Shown one piece after another: positions 1-7,998 of a stretch of DNA of 42,299 nt; position 1 is the stretch's first letter, and every line of letters starts with the position of its first letter. Origin of the DNA: Bacteroidaceae bacterium (lineage in GTDB: Bacteria > Bacteroidota > Bacteroidia > Bacteroidales > Bacteroidaceae). The position numbers and the translations under genes are program-made. The DNA lies in the NCBI GenBank assembly GCA_017429945.1, contig JAFRNY010000010.1:1-42299 (forward strand), written 5' to 3'. A model generated the notes under the pieces. The model searched no databases and was not told the origin of the DNA. It saw only the letters and a program-made list of their open reading frames with translations.

Positions 1-28
1 TTATGAATTAGCAAGAATCAAAAGAAGG

Positions 29-47
29 TTTTTGCTTTGCAAAAACT
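29..47. terminator. Small hairpin downstream of the lyase gene
   Basis: A perfect stem GTTTTTGC/GCAAAAAC with a 3-base loop lies about 100 bases past the stop of the minus-strand lyase gene. Read on the minus strand it is followed by CTTCTTTT, so it could act as a weak terminator. The stem is AT-rich, so the call is tentative. The rest of 1-148 is AT-rich and shows no gene. Confidence 0.35.
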
Positions 48-148
48 TTTCTCCAATTCTTAATAATTCAATGTTTGCCTGCTTTGAACAATTCTCTAAA
101 TCTCTAATTCTTGATATAAATAATTACATCCGAAACTTGAACTCTTAA

Positions 149-2932
149 TTATTTCACTAGGATTTTGCGTCCGTTGACGATGTAAACGCCGCGCGATTTA
201 CTATTTAAGGATTCACCATTCACTATTTGGCGCCCTGCGAGGTCGAAACATTTACTTTTTATCAATTTACTATTTACTGAGTTGTATTCGTCATTCGAAA
301 TTCCCTGGATTCCGTCGACGTCGCCGGCAGGGATGAGGAGGTAAGGGAAGGGAGTGATGGTGGACGAGGCGACGACGGAGCCGTCGGCGGCAGTGTCCCA
401 ATACTTTATGGCTGAGGCTGTGGCGCCAGAGTGTATGGCCAGTCGGTCGGAGCCTTCGGCCTGCTCTATGAAGAACGGGAAATAGGCTGAGGCTACGAGC
501 TTTGAGGCGGTGTTGATCCTGAGGCTGTCGGCATCGGCAAGGCTTACGAGGCCATACTTGGGTGTCGCGGCCGTGGAACGCTCGAGCCACCAGAGCTGGT
601 TGGCATCGCTCTCATCGAGGGCTTCGAAAGTGACGAGCTGGTTCTTGCCGTGGGCGGTTAAATAGGTGTCGGAGAGGACGTGGCGCAGGCGATAGCGACC
701 GGGCTCGAGAGCGGCGACGTCGGCGGGAGTGACAAAGACGTTGAAGGTGACGACGTATTCAGTGCCGCGCAGGTCGAAGGTGGCGGTGTAGGTGCCCGAG
801 GTCTGGAGACCGTCAATGGTGAGCGTAGCTCCCGTGGTGCCGTCGCTCCAGGTGACATTGGCAGCCTTGACGGCTGTGGGCAGTGTGAGGCCGAGCGTCA
901 CGCTCTGTCCCGCCTTCACGGCAACCTCTGATGTGGCCTTTGCGGCTGCGGTGCCCACTTGCACGTAAGGCTTGGCTGCGAGCATGTGGAGGCTGAAGGT
1001 CTGCGTGGAGACGGCTCCGCCCTGGTTCTTGAATTCTACGGTGTAGTGGGCGTCGGCAGTGACGCTCTTGGTGATGCTCTCAGTGGTGGCGCCGGTGCTC
1101 CATTTGTAGGTACCCCAACCACGAGAGGGTATGGCTGCGAGAGTGACCGACTGTCCGTAGAGGACGTCCATGGTGGTCGTCTCTGTGGTCTCACCGGCAA
1201 GGGTGATGCGCGGCGTGAGGCGGTCGGGCTGGCAGTCGCCGGCAACGGCTATCGGGAAGCAGAGCTCACTTTGGATGCCGCGTGAGTTGGTATAGGTGAC
1301 GCGGTATATATAGCTGCGCGAAGTCTGGACGGTGATGTCGCGAGTGGTCTCGCCGGTATTCCACTGCCAGCGGCCGGTGTCTTCCTCGTCTGCAGGCAGC
1401 TGTGGCATAAGGCGGATAGTCTCGCCCGCGGGCACGCACGTGTTATTATTTATTGTGTAGGTGTTGACGAGTCCGCCGAGCTCGTTGTGGCTGATGACTT
1501 TGCCATCGACGAGCTTGCGCGAGCGCTCCTGCGCGAGCGAGGGGATGAGGTTGGCGGTGAGAGTGCCGCTGTACTCCATGCGTGGCGTGAGTTCGGTAGG
1601 CACCTTGTCGGCAGGACATAGCTGCGGCTCGCGGGTGTTCATGAGTACGGAGTAGCCGAGATGGTCGTAGCCGCCGCTGGTGCCGCCCTCGCCGCCGCCG
1701 TCGATGCCCATGGCCTTGTACGACGCCTCGGAGAACGGCATCTGCACACCCTTGACGCCTTCGTAGATGCCGATGACGGAGCCCCAGTAAGGTCGCATCT
1801 GCGCGCCGAGGGCCGGCTCGGTCATGACGTAAGCGCGCGAGTCAGTATAGTAATAGCCTGAGGAGCCATACTGATAGTTGACCCACGGCAGGTCAGCAAC
1901 GCTTTGAGTCTGTGCTGCGATGTATTCGATGCCGGCGGCAAGGCGATGGTCCATGTAGGCGAAGAGGTCGTCGCCCTGGCTCCAGCCTATCTTGGCCATA
2001 TCAATGGCCAGTCCAAGGGCCATGGCAGAGTGACCTGTGTCGCGCCCGCTCTCGTTCATCTGTCCGAGTTGGCCGTAGGCCCCGGTCTCGAGGTCGGAGG
2101 CTGAGGTCGTTACGACGAGGTTGCCGAGGAACTCGGTGAGGCCGTCGTTCTTGATGGGCACGTCGGTACGCTTCTCGCGGAAGGTGCCACACTGGTCGTA
2201 CTTGAAGTAGGACATAGCCTGATTGTAGATGAAGACGTCGTCGCAGAGAATGCCTATCATGGCCACGCACATAGCGTTACAGAGGCCCCAGTTGCTCCAG
2301 TAGTGCCCGGGTGCCTGCCACCATTTGCCCGCGTTTTCCCACGTGCCGTTGCGGCCGCGGAGGAAACCTATTGCCTTGGGGTACCACACACTGAGCATCC
2401 ACTGCTTGAACTGCTCGAACTCTTCGCGGTCCCAGCCATCGTAGTCGCGCATAAGTTCGGCGGCCTGAGCAAACTGGTAGCCGTAGAGTCCGCTGGCGAG
2501 GGCGTAGTTACTGTCGCCGCTGATGTCGCGAGTAGTGTTGGCCCAGGCCATGAGAATGCGCACGGCGGCGTTGGCGTTGGACTTGGTGCCGGCAATCTTC
2601 CAGCGCAGGGCGTTCTGGTAGGCCATAGTGGCCCCACGGCAGGCGTTGATATAGTTCTCGCCCGAACCTCCGCCACGAACGATTACTTCTACGGGGTAGG
2701 TCTGCACGGACGACTGAGCGTAGGCCGCCGAGGTGAGCTTCTGATAGGCTTGCTTGACAAGTGTGTTGCCGTCAGAGAGCTGTTGCTTCACGCGGTCGAA
2801 GTCGGCCTGGGTGTGGAGGCCTCCGGGATGGCGGAAGCCGCGGTCGGTGTCGTAGGAAGTGGTCTGAGCTTGTGCTGCTGTGGCCATCAACAGTGCGAGA
2901 GTCAGCAGTAGGGGCTTAAATAGTCGTTTCAT
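149..2932 (-). CDS. Secreted alginate-lyase-family polysaccharide lyase with sorting tail
   Basis: A 927-residue secreted protein. Residues 1-22 form a signal peptide (cleavage near AQAQ). Residues about 35-440 resemble the alpha/alpha-toroid alginate lyase superfamily, with the aromatic motif WWQAPGHYWSNWG (His210, Tyr211, Asn214) where such lyases place catalytic His, Tyr and Asn. Two or more Ig-like segments follow (about 450-740). Residues about 745-880 contain a ricin-like NQLWWLE motif. The last 40 residues resemble the Bacteroidales sorting tail (FDLAGRQ, then RGVYIVNGRKILVK), implying export to the surface or outside. The substrate is probably a uronic-acid polysaccharide; PL38 or a PL5-like family is possible but not settled. 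It starts 15 bases after the GH43 stop, so the two are probably co-transcribed. The tail holds an extra ESLNSK segment encoded by AT-rich repeat DNA. Confidence 0.8.
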   Translation of the reverse strand: MKRLFKPLLLTLALLMATAAQAQTTSYDTDRGFRHPGGLHTQADFDRVKQQLSDGNTLVKQAYQKLTSAAYAQSSVQTYPVEVIVRGGGSGENYINACRGATMAYQNALRWKIAGTKSNANAAVRILMAWANTTRDISGDSNYALASGLYGYQFAQAAELMRDYDGWDREEFEQFKQWMLSVWYPKAIGFLRGRNGTWENAGKWWQAPGHYWSNWGLCNAMCVAMIGILCDDVFIYNQAMSYFKYDQCGTFREKRTDVPIKNDGLTEFLGNLVVTTSASDLETGAYGQLGQMNESGRDTGHSAMALGLAIDMAKIGWSQGDDLFAYMDHRLAAGIEYIAAQTQSVADLPWVNYQYGSSGYYYTDSRAYVMTEPALGAQMRPYWGSVIGIYEGVKGVQMPFSEASYKAMGIDGGGEGGTSGGYDHLGYSVLMNTREPQLCPADKVPTELTPRMEYSGTLTANLIPSLAQERSRKLVDGKVISHNELGGLVNTYTINNNTCVPAGETIRLMPQLPADEEDTGRWQWNTGETTRDITVQTSRSYIYRVTYTNSRGIQSELCFPIAVAGDCQPDRLTPRITLAGETTETTTMDVLYGQSVTLAAIPSRGWGTYKWSTGATTESITKSVTADAHYTVEFKNQGGAVSTQTFSLHMLAAKPYVQVGTAAAKATSEVAVKAGQSVTLGLTLPTAVKAANVTWSDGTTGATLTIDGLQTSGTYTATFDLRGTEYVVTFNVFVTPADVAALEPGRYRLRHVLSDTYLTAHGKNQLVTFEALDESDANQLWWLERSTAATPKYGLVSLADADSLRINTASKLVASAYFPFFIEQAEGSDRLAIHSGATASAIKYWDTAADGSVVASSTITPFPYLLIPAGDVDGIQGISNDEYNSVNSKLIKSKCFDLAGRQIVNGESLNSKSRGVYIVNGRKILVK

Positions 2933-2947
2933 ATCGATTGGGTTAAT

Positions 2948-4576
2948 TTATTTCGTGATGTGTAGCCAGTCCACGTCGAGCCATCCGCGGTTGCCGGGCT
3001 GTGGGGCGCTGGCGGCGAAGAAGCCGAGCTTGGCGCCAATCCATTTGCCTTCTTTCAACGTGAAAGGCTCGCCGGCCGTGCGGAAGCGGCGGCCGTCGGT
3101 GCTGTAGGCGAAGCGGCAGCGGCCGTCGGCAATGGTGGCACGGAGGAAGAGGTCGATGTGCGTGGCGGGTGAATAGGGAATAGTGTCGCGCGCCGTGGGC
3201 TGGAGCGTGGCGAGCGTAGTGGCTTGCTCGGGCTGCCCTTCGTCGGCGCCGAGGCACGTGAGTTGCTGCAGCAGGAAGGTGCTGTCGGGCGTGCTGCGAA
3301 CGACGAGGGCTGAATAGTCGCGCCCCATGAGCAGGAGACCGCCGTACTGGTCGGCCTGCTTGGCGCTGAAGCGCACCTTGGCTGTGGCGGTGAAGGCCGG
3401 AGCGGCGAGCTTCTGAAGCAGCAGATTGGGTGCCGCCCAAAGTGTGGAGGGCTGCGCCATGGTGTAGAGACGCATACAGCCGTCGGCCGTAGGGAAGCCG
3501 AAGGTCTCGGCGTAGTTGGCGTGCCACTGCCATTGGAGGCCGAGGCGACCGTCGTTGAAATCATCGGACTCCTGCGGGGCTGAGGGCTGCGCGGCAGAGG
3601 ACTCCACGCTCGTAGGTTTGCGATAACGCTCGTAGGGCTCGCCGCTGTCGCCCATCATGGGCCAACCCGATGACCAGTCTATGGGCTGCAGGTAGACGAC
3701 GCGGCCGTAGGCTCCCTTGTCGTTGAAGTGCAGGAACCAATCCTCGCCATAGGGCGTATGCACCCAAGCACCCTGATGCGGACCATTGATATCTGTGCGG
3801 CCTTGCCAGAGCACACGCTTCCATTCGTAAGGGCCGTAGACCGAGCGCGAGCGCATAGCCAGCTGCCAGCCCATAGCCACACCGCCGGCAGGACAAAGAA
3901 TCCAATAGTAACCATCGCGGCGGTAGAGCTTGGGACCTTCGGTGGTATGATTGACTTGTCCGCCGTCGAAGACGATGCGCGGAAGGCCGATAGCCCGGCG
4001 GCCGTCGGCTGAGAGCTCGCGCATGGTAAGCACTGAATTGAAGCCGGCACGTGAGGCGGCCCAGGCGTTGACGAGATAGCAGCGACCGTCGTCGTCCCAC
4101 AGCGGGCAGGGGTCGATCAACCCACGCCCCTCGACTACGCAGACGGGGCGGCTCCAACCGCTGTCGGGGCGCTCACTCTCAACCATAAAGATGCCGCGGT
4201 CAGGGTCGCCCCAATAGATATAGAAACTGCCGTCGTGGTGGCGGATGGCCGGCGCCCAGACGGCGGCTCCGTGCTGCGGTTGCGCGAAAAGCTCGCGCGG
4301 CTCCAGCTGGGGCAGGGCATGGCCAATGATGCGCCAGTTGACGAGATCACGGCTGTGGAGGATGGGCAGCCCGGGCACGCACTGGAACGATGAGGCCGTC
4401 AGGTAGTAGTCGTCGCCCACGGCGCAGGCGTCGGGGTCGGAATAGTCGGCGTAGAGCACGGGGTTACGGAAGGTGCCATTGCCGAGGTCTGCCTGCCAAA
4501 CGGCCTGCGAAGGCTGTGCCACAGCAATTGAACAGATGCCAAGCATGGCAATGGCTATTAGAACATTTGTGCGCAT
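2948..4576 (-). CDS. Secreted glycoside hydrolase family 43 enzyme
   Basis: The chosen start (MRTNVLIAIA) gives 542 residues with a clean signal peptide ending near AVAQ. An upstream in-frame ATG at 4618 would only add 14 polar residues. The five-bladed propeller domain shows the GH43 acidic residues: Asp47 in YSDPDA (general base), Asp155 in LIDPCPLW (pKa modulator) and Glu213 in TTEGPKL (general acid). Residues about 350-540 form a C-terminal beta-sandwich of the kind seen in beta-xylosidase and arabinofuranosidase GH43 proteins. It would remove xylose or arabinose side groups in the periplasm or at the surface. It is the first gene of a likely two-gene unit with the lyase; subfamily and exact sugar cannot be read from the sequence. 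Confidence 0.9.
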   Translation of the reverse strand: MRTNVLIAIAMLGICSIAVAQPSQAVWQADLGNGTFRNPVLYADYSDPDACAVGDDYYLTASSFQCVPGLPILHSRDLVNWRIIGHALPQLEPRELFAQPQHGAAVWAPAIRHHDGSFYIYWGDPDRGIFMVESERPDSGWSRPVCVVEGRGLIDPCPLWDDDGRCYLVNAWAASRAGFNSVLTMRELSADGRRAIGLPRIVFDGGQVNHTTEGPKLYRRDGYYWILCPAGGVAMGWQLAMRSRSVYGPYEWKRVLWQGRTDINGPHQGAWVHTPYGEDWFLHFNDKGAYGRVVYLQPIDWSSGWPMMGDSGEPYERYRKPTSVESSAAQPSAPQESDDFNDGRLGLQWQWHANYAETFGFPTADGCMRLYTMAQPSTLWAAPNLLLQKLAAPAFTATAKVRFSAKQADQYGGLLLMGRDYSALVVRSTPDSTFLLQQLTCLGADEGQPEQATTLATLQPTARDTIPYSPATHIDLFLRATIADGRCRFAYSTDGRRFRTAGEPFTLKEGKWIGAKLGFFAASAPQPGNRGWLDVDWLHITK

Positions 4577-4935
4577 TGACAAATTATTTATTGGAAATGA
4601 GTAATTCAACTTTCGCAAGCTCCGCTTGCATTGGAAGTTCTTCGCAGAGCGAAGCGACCAGAGGTCGAGCGAAAGAAGTTAAAGAAGTTATGTGGCCTTC
4701 GGCCACGGAAGTTCTTGAAGTGTCAAGCGAGCAAGCTCGAGCGAAAGACGATACCTTAGCCAAGCAACCGCTTCCAGAAGGAAAACAGCACTCGGATCTA
4801 TCGTCTTTAACTTCTTTAACTCCCTTAACTTCTTTAACTTCCATAACATGCGAAACTTGAGTGAGTAATTTATTCGTGCGTTTTATTTCGGATGTCGTGA
4901 CTCACGAAAAAACTATTTACGTGGCAAAACCGTTG
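4577..4935 (-). other. Long repeat-rich leader of the GH43-lyase unit
   Basis: No gene is supported here. The stretch contains the repeat unit gaagttaaagaagtt at about 4670-4690 and its inverted form (cttctttaactcccttaac) at about 4804-4845, so it can fold back on itself. A perfect small hairpin GTGGCC-TTC-GGCCAC lies at 4692-4706. If the -7 box at 4936-4943 is used, all of this is the 5' untranslated leader of the GH43 mRNA. Open frames here (for example plus-strand 4390-4860) are repeat artefacts. Confidence 0.5.
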
Positions 4936-4943
4936 CAAAAATA
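4936..4943 (-). promoter_or_regulatory. Putative -7 box for the GH43-lyase unit
   Basis: On the minus strand this reads TATTTTTG, matching the Bacteroidetes TAnnTTTG consensus. It lies about 360 bases upstream of the chosen GH43 start. A TTG on the minus strand at 4961-4963 is slightly too close for an ideal -33 element. Confidence 0.45.
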
Positions 4944-5112
4944 CAATTATTCTGCCACCCCCAAGAATTTATCGATATTTTTTTGAGGGCTTTCATGATT
5001 ATTTACGATATATCGGGCAGTTTTACTCAATGATTTGTTGATGTGAGTCAAGGAAAAGGCCAGTTTTTATGTTTTATAGCATATTTATAGCTCATATTCC
5101 TGCAAAAGCCCG
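4944..5112. other. Divergent AT-rich intergenic region, no gene seen
   Basis: AT-rich DNA between the GH43 promoter (minus) and the small-peptide promoter (plus). No open frame with a plausible start was found. It probably holds upstream control sites for both, but I recognise no named operator. Confidence 0.4.
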
Positions 5113-5120
5113 TACCTTTG
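5113..5120 (+). promoter_or_regulatory. Promoter -7 box of the 41-residue peptide gene
   Basis: TACCTTTG is a perfect TAnnTTTG match, followed by GCA as at other Bacteroidales promoters. It lies about 130 bases upstream of the peptide ATG. The same octamer stands ahead of the outer-membrane barrel gene, the cupin gene and leuS in this window. Confidence 0.7.
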
Positions 5121-5143
5121 CACCAGCAAATCAAAAGAAGGGC

Positions 5144-5218
5144 GAGCCGAGCGCGGCTCATAGAAAGCCCCAAAGATAAAATATTAGGTAAAAGTCCCGT
5201 GAGCCCTCATGTGGCTCA
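5144..5218 (+). promoter_or_regulatory. Two related hairpins in the peptide-gene leader
   Basis: The leader holds two stems sharing the same arms: GAGCCG-agcg-CGGCTC at 5144-5159 and TGAGCC-ctcatgt-GGCTCA at 5200-5218. Because the 5' arm of one can pair with the 3' arm of the other, the leader could switch between two folds. No known riboswitch class was recognised. The second stem ends 33 bases before the start codon. Confidence 0.4.
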
Positions 5219-5251
5219 GGTATATGATTGTTTAATTAAAGGATAACAGAA

Positions 5252-5377
5252 ATGAATGCAATGACTATTGTACTGCTTGCAGTAGCAGCTATTGCAGCAG
5301 TAATGGGATTTGGAATGCGCAACAACAGCAACAACGAATTTACCCCAACAGGTACGTTCCCCGTTCAGCTGGGTTAA
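5252..5377 (+). CDS. 41-residue single-span membrane peptide, unknown function
   Basis: A small open frame beginning MNAMTIVLLAVAAIAAV. Residues 5-22 form one hydrophobic helix, followed by a polar, Asn-rich tail (RNNSNNEF) and a Pro/Thr/Gly end. A purine-rich AAAGGA at 5238-5243 sits 8 bases before the ATG, a better ribosome site than most genes here have. The frame is the only one between a perfect promoter box at 5113 and a strong terminator at 5474, so it makes a complete single-gene unit. It could be a small inner-membrane protein; a signal peptide with a short mature part is the alternative. No family recognised. Flanked by GH43 (divergent) and GH2 (convergent), with no evident link to either. 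Confidence 0.6.
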   Translation: MNAMTIVLLAVAAIAAVMGFGMRNNSNNEFTPTGTFPVQLG

Positions 5378-5473
5378 CGCCCAATCCCTGTCACCAAGCC
5401 GCTGGCACGCGAGTGCCGGCAACCAAAAAAAGAAGAGATTTAGTTAGTTTATAAGGTAAATGATTTTTCAGAG

Positions 5474-5508
5474 AGAACGGCTGTCCGTGAGGATAGCCGT
5501 TCTTTTGT
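5474..5508 (+). terminator. Intrinsic terminator of the small-peptide gene
   Basis: A perfect 9-base stem, AGAACGGCT/AGCCGTTCT, with a 12-base loop is followed by TTTTGTTATATT. A second hairpin, GGCAC-gcga-GTGCC, lies between the peptide stop and this terminator at about 5402-5415. Confidence 0.85.
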
Positions 5509-5567
5509 TATATTATTGCCATTAATTAAGCTCCGCATACTTCTGCTGTTATGCTCTGAGGGCACTG

Positions 5568-5935
5568 CTCTGGGTTAGCTTGTCAGCAATATACGCGCCC
5601 TGACGGGGCAAAAGCATTAAATAATTGGAACTTAAATCTTCCTTAAATCTCACCTTAAATCTTTTCTTAATGCTTCTTCGGCTTATCGCCTCAGAAGTTT
5701 ACGGCCGCATACGGCCTACTCGCTCGTGCCTGCCCTGCGTAGGCTCTGTGGAGCCGTAGCTTCTCGTGTGGCCGATTAGGCACACGAGCTGTAAAGTCAG
5801 CAATGATTTAAGGTGAGATTTAAGGAAGATTTAAGTTCTACATATCTGTTCGCAATAGTGCTTTTGCCCCGTCAGGGCGAATATACCTTTGTCACGGGTT
5901 ACCCAGGGCGTGCCCTGGGCTAACTGCTATATCAT
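5568..5935. repeat. Large foldback (inverted-repeat) element
   Basis: The arms are nested: 5596-5616 pairs perfectly with 5859-5879 (21 bases), and 5628-5661 pairs perfectly with 5805-5838 (34 bases). Weaker outer pairing includes gggttagc/gctaac. The central part has its own stems (GGCTC-tgtg-GAGCC; CTCGTGTG/CACACGAG at 5763-5788), and a perfect palindrome CCCAGGGC-gt-GCCCTGGG lies at 5902-5919. No open frame is present. It fills the gap between convergent genes. The G/C palindromes resemble REP-type sequences, and the whole resembles a non-autonomous, MITE- or BIME-like element. Confidence 0.75.
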
Positions 5936-5940
5936 TGCCT

Positions 5941-7749
5941 CTATTTAAGGTTGTTCACAATCTCCTGATTGACCTGTCGCATCGCATCTTCCTTGATCTT
6001 GATGACGCGGCGGTCATAGGTCATGAGGCCGTTGACCTCGATCTCGACGTCGGTGGTCTGCGTGTAAACAGCAGCCGAGAAGCCACGACTGATGAAGGGC
6101 TTGAGAGCACGCATATTCTCGACATAGCGCTCGGTGACCTCGTCGATGTTCTTGAACTGCACGTAGCCCCAGTTGCGATCGGGCTGCCAGAGATGGCCTT
6201 CGAGTGCCAGGCCGAGGCCTCCGAACTCGCCCAATACAGTGGCGCGCGTGGCATCGAAGAGATACATATCAGGGCCAGGATAATTATGCAGGTCGAGAAT
6301 GTCGCCCGTGAGATGATGGTTGCCACCGCTTGCGGGGTTAACGAGGCGGTTGGGGTCGAGCTGCTTGGTCCACTCCGAGATTTCCTTGGTCTTGAACTGA
6401 CCCCACGACTCGTTGAAGGGCGTCCATACAACCACGCAGGGGTAGGCGCTGAACTGCTCGATAATCTCCTGCCACTCGGCGCGGAAGTTGTCCTCCGACT
6501 CCTTGGAGCGGCGGCCTTCGTCGCTGCGGTTCCAGTAGGTACGGCTGTTCCAGCCTGGACCATTGTCGCTCATAGGCTGATCCTGCCACACGAGGATGCC
6601 GAGGCGGTCGCAATGAGTGAACCAGCGGTCGCTCTCGACCTTCATGTGCTTACGTATCATATTGAAGCCGAAGTCCTTAGTCTTCTTGATGTCGTAGAGG
6701 AGGGCTTCGTCGGTGGGTGCGGTATAGAGGCCGTCGGGCCAATAGCCCTGATCGAGGGGACCGAGCTGGAAGAGTGGCTTGTTGTTGAGCATCAAACGCG
6801 TGATGCCATCTTTGTCGCGGCCGAGAGAGATCTTTCGCATGGCAGCGTAACTCTTGACGGCATCGACAGCCTTGCCCTGCGAGAGCAGCTCTACGTCCAT
6901 ATCATAGAGGAAGGGGCTGTCGGGGCTCCAGAGCTTGGCCTCGCGCACGGCGAGCTCCGCCGTCTGCCCGGCAGCAGCCTTGGCCGTTGCCACAATGGTC
7001 TTGCCATCGCGCAGCGTCACTCGCACAATGTCGGCGGCAGTGGTGCCGGCAGTGGCGGCAGTAACGACGAGCTTATTGCGATCTATATCTGGCACGGCCA
7101 CGACACGCTCGATGTGCTTAGCTGCCACTGGCTCCAGCCACACCGTCTGCCAGATGCCCGTCACGCTCGTATACCAGATGCCATTAGGTTCCTTGCGCTG
7201 CTTGCCAATACCGCCGAAACCGTCATCGGTGGGGTCCCACACGCGAACGGCCAACTCCTGGCTGCCACTCTCGAGATAGGGCGTAATGTCAAACGAGAAA
7301 GCGGCATAACCACCCTGATGGCCACCTATTTTAACGTCGTTGACATAGACCTCGCAGCGCCAGTCGACGGCGCCGAAGTGGAGCAGCACATGGCGACCTT
7401 TCCACGACTTAGGCACAGCGAAAGTGGTGCGATACCAGAGATCCTTATCGCGACCTACCGTCTTCTGCACGCCCGAGAGGCTCGACTCGATGGCGAAAGG
7501 CACCAGGATCTTGCCATCGAACGTCGATGGGCACACCTCGCCGCGACGGCGGATGGCGTAGTCCCAGAGTCCGTTAAGATTCTTCCATTCTGAGCGCTCC
7601 ATGATGGGACGCGGGTATTCGGGCAGAGGGCTGGCGGGGTTGACCTGAGCGGCCCACTGCGTCTTGATCTTCTCGCCCTGCGGTTGCCATTGGGCATAAG
7701 CAGCAGTGATTACGAACGAAGCCAAAAGGCTCAAAAAGATTTTCTTCAT
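5941..7749 (-). CDS. Secreted glycoside hydrolase family 2 enzyme
   Basis: The start at 7749 (MKKIFLSLLASFVITAAYAQ) gives 602 residues with a typical signal peptide. The longer frame to 7932 runs through the promoter and is not credible. Domain order is the GH2 one: sugar-binding jelly roll (about 45-210), Ig-like domain (about 215-305), TIM barrel (about 310-600). Glu447 in PFNESWGQF is the expected acid/base and Glu508 in VLGEFGGLG the expected nucleophile. Likely a periplasmic beta-galactosidase or beta-glucuronidase acting on plant or algal oligosaccharides; the sugar cannot be decided. It is short for the family, lacking the C-terminal domains of LacZ-type enzymes. It is transcribed alone, towards the foldback element. 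Confidence 0.9.
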   Translation of the reverse strand: MKKIFLSLLASFVITAAYAQWQPQGEKIKTQWAAQVNPASPLPEYPRPIMERSEWKNLNGLWDYAIRRRGEVCPSTFDGKILVPFAIESSLSGVQKTVGRDKDLWYRTTFAVPKSWKGRHVLLHFGAVDWRCEVYVNDVKIGGHQGGYAAFSFDITPYLESGSQELAVRVWDPTDDGFGGIGKQRKEPNGIWYTSVTGIWQTVWLEPVAAKHIERVVAVPDIDRNKLVVTAATAGTTAADIVRVTLRDGKTIVATAKAAAGQTAELAVREAKLWSPDSPFLYDMDVELLSQGKAVDAVKSYAAMRKISLGRDKDGITRLMLNNKPLFQLGPLDQGYWPDGLYTAPTDEALLYDIKKTKDFGFNMIRKHMKVESDRWFTHCDRLGILVWQDQPMSDNGPGWNSRTYWNRSDEGRRSKESEDNFRAEWQEIIEQFSAYPCVVVWTPFNESWGQFKTKEISEWTKQLDPNRLVNPASGGNHHLTGDILDLHNYPGPDMYLFDATRATVLGEFGGLGLALEGHLWQPDRNWGYVQFKNIDEVTERYVENMRALKPFISRGFSAAVYTQTTDVEIEVNGLMTYDRRVIKIKEDAMRQVNQEIVNNLK

Positions 7750-7789
7750 GATGATAGTTGTTTTAAGTGTATGTGCGTCAGCTTTGCTG

Positions 7790-7797
7790 CAAAGGTC
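7790..7797 (-). promoter_or_regulatory. Putative -7 box for the GH2 gene
   Basis: On the minus strand this reads GACCTTTG followed by CAGC, one base from the TAnnTTTG consensus, about 40 bases upstream of the GH2 start. This supports the start at 7749. Confidence 0.5.
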
Positions 7798-7945
7798 GTG
7801 AAAATTCTTGAAGACGAAGGACAAAAACAAGTAAATAAGCAAAAAAATAATGTCAATTTTGTTTTTTCTGCAGTCCCCGAAAGCTATAAAGTTGAAGGGC
7901 GCAGAAAAAATGGAGCTAAAGTTTTGTAACACGACAAATTATATT

Positions 7946-7953
7946 TACTTTTG
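7946..7953 (+). promoter_or_regulatory. V-ATPase operon promoter
   Basis: TACTTTTG matches TAnnTTTG. A TTG at 7924-7926 lies 19 bases upstream, the expected spacing for the -33 element. The start codon of the first V-ATPase gene follows about 45 bases downstream. Confidence 0.65.
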
Positions 7954-7998
7954 CGCGCAAATTGAAGCGAACTCACACACAATAATTATAATACAAGA

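Noticed and set aside
4390-4860. 156-residue plus-strand open frame
   Set aside because: It spans the GH43 signal-peptide region in antisense and then runs through the gaagttaaagaagtt repeats; low-complexity translation with no promoter.
5144-5218. Known riboswitch in the small-peptide leader
   Set aside because: The hairpins do not match the core of any riboswitch class I can recall, and the downstream gene is not a metabolic gene.
5402-5415. tRNA-like or small RNA hairpin
   Set aside because: A single 5-base stem; no cloverleaf or CCA end. No tRNA was found anywhere in the window.
5935-7593. 552-residue plus-strand open frame opposite GH2
   Set aside because: It mirrors the GH2 gene, has no signal or domain pattern, and the minus strand carries the full GH2 motifs. 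GC-rich coding DNA often leaves the opposite strand open.
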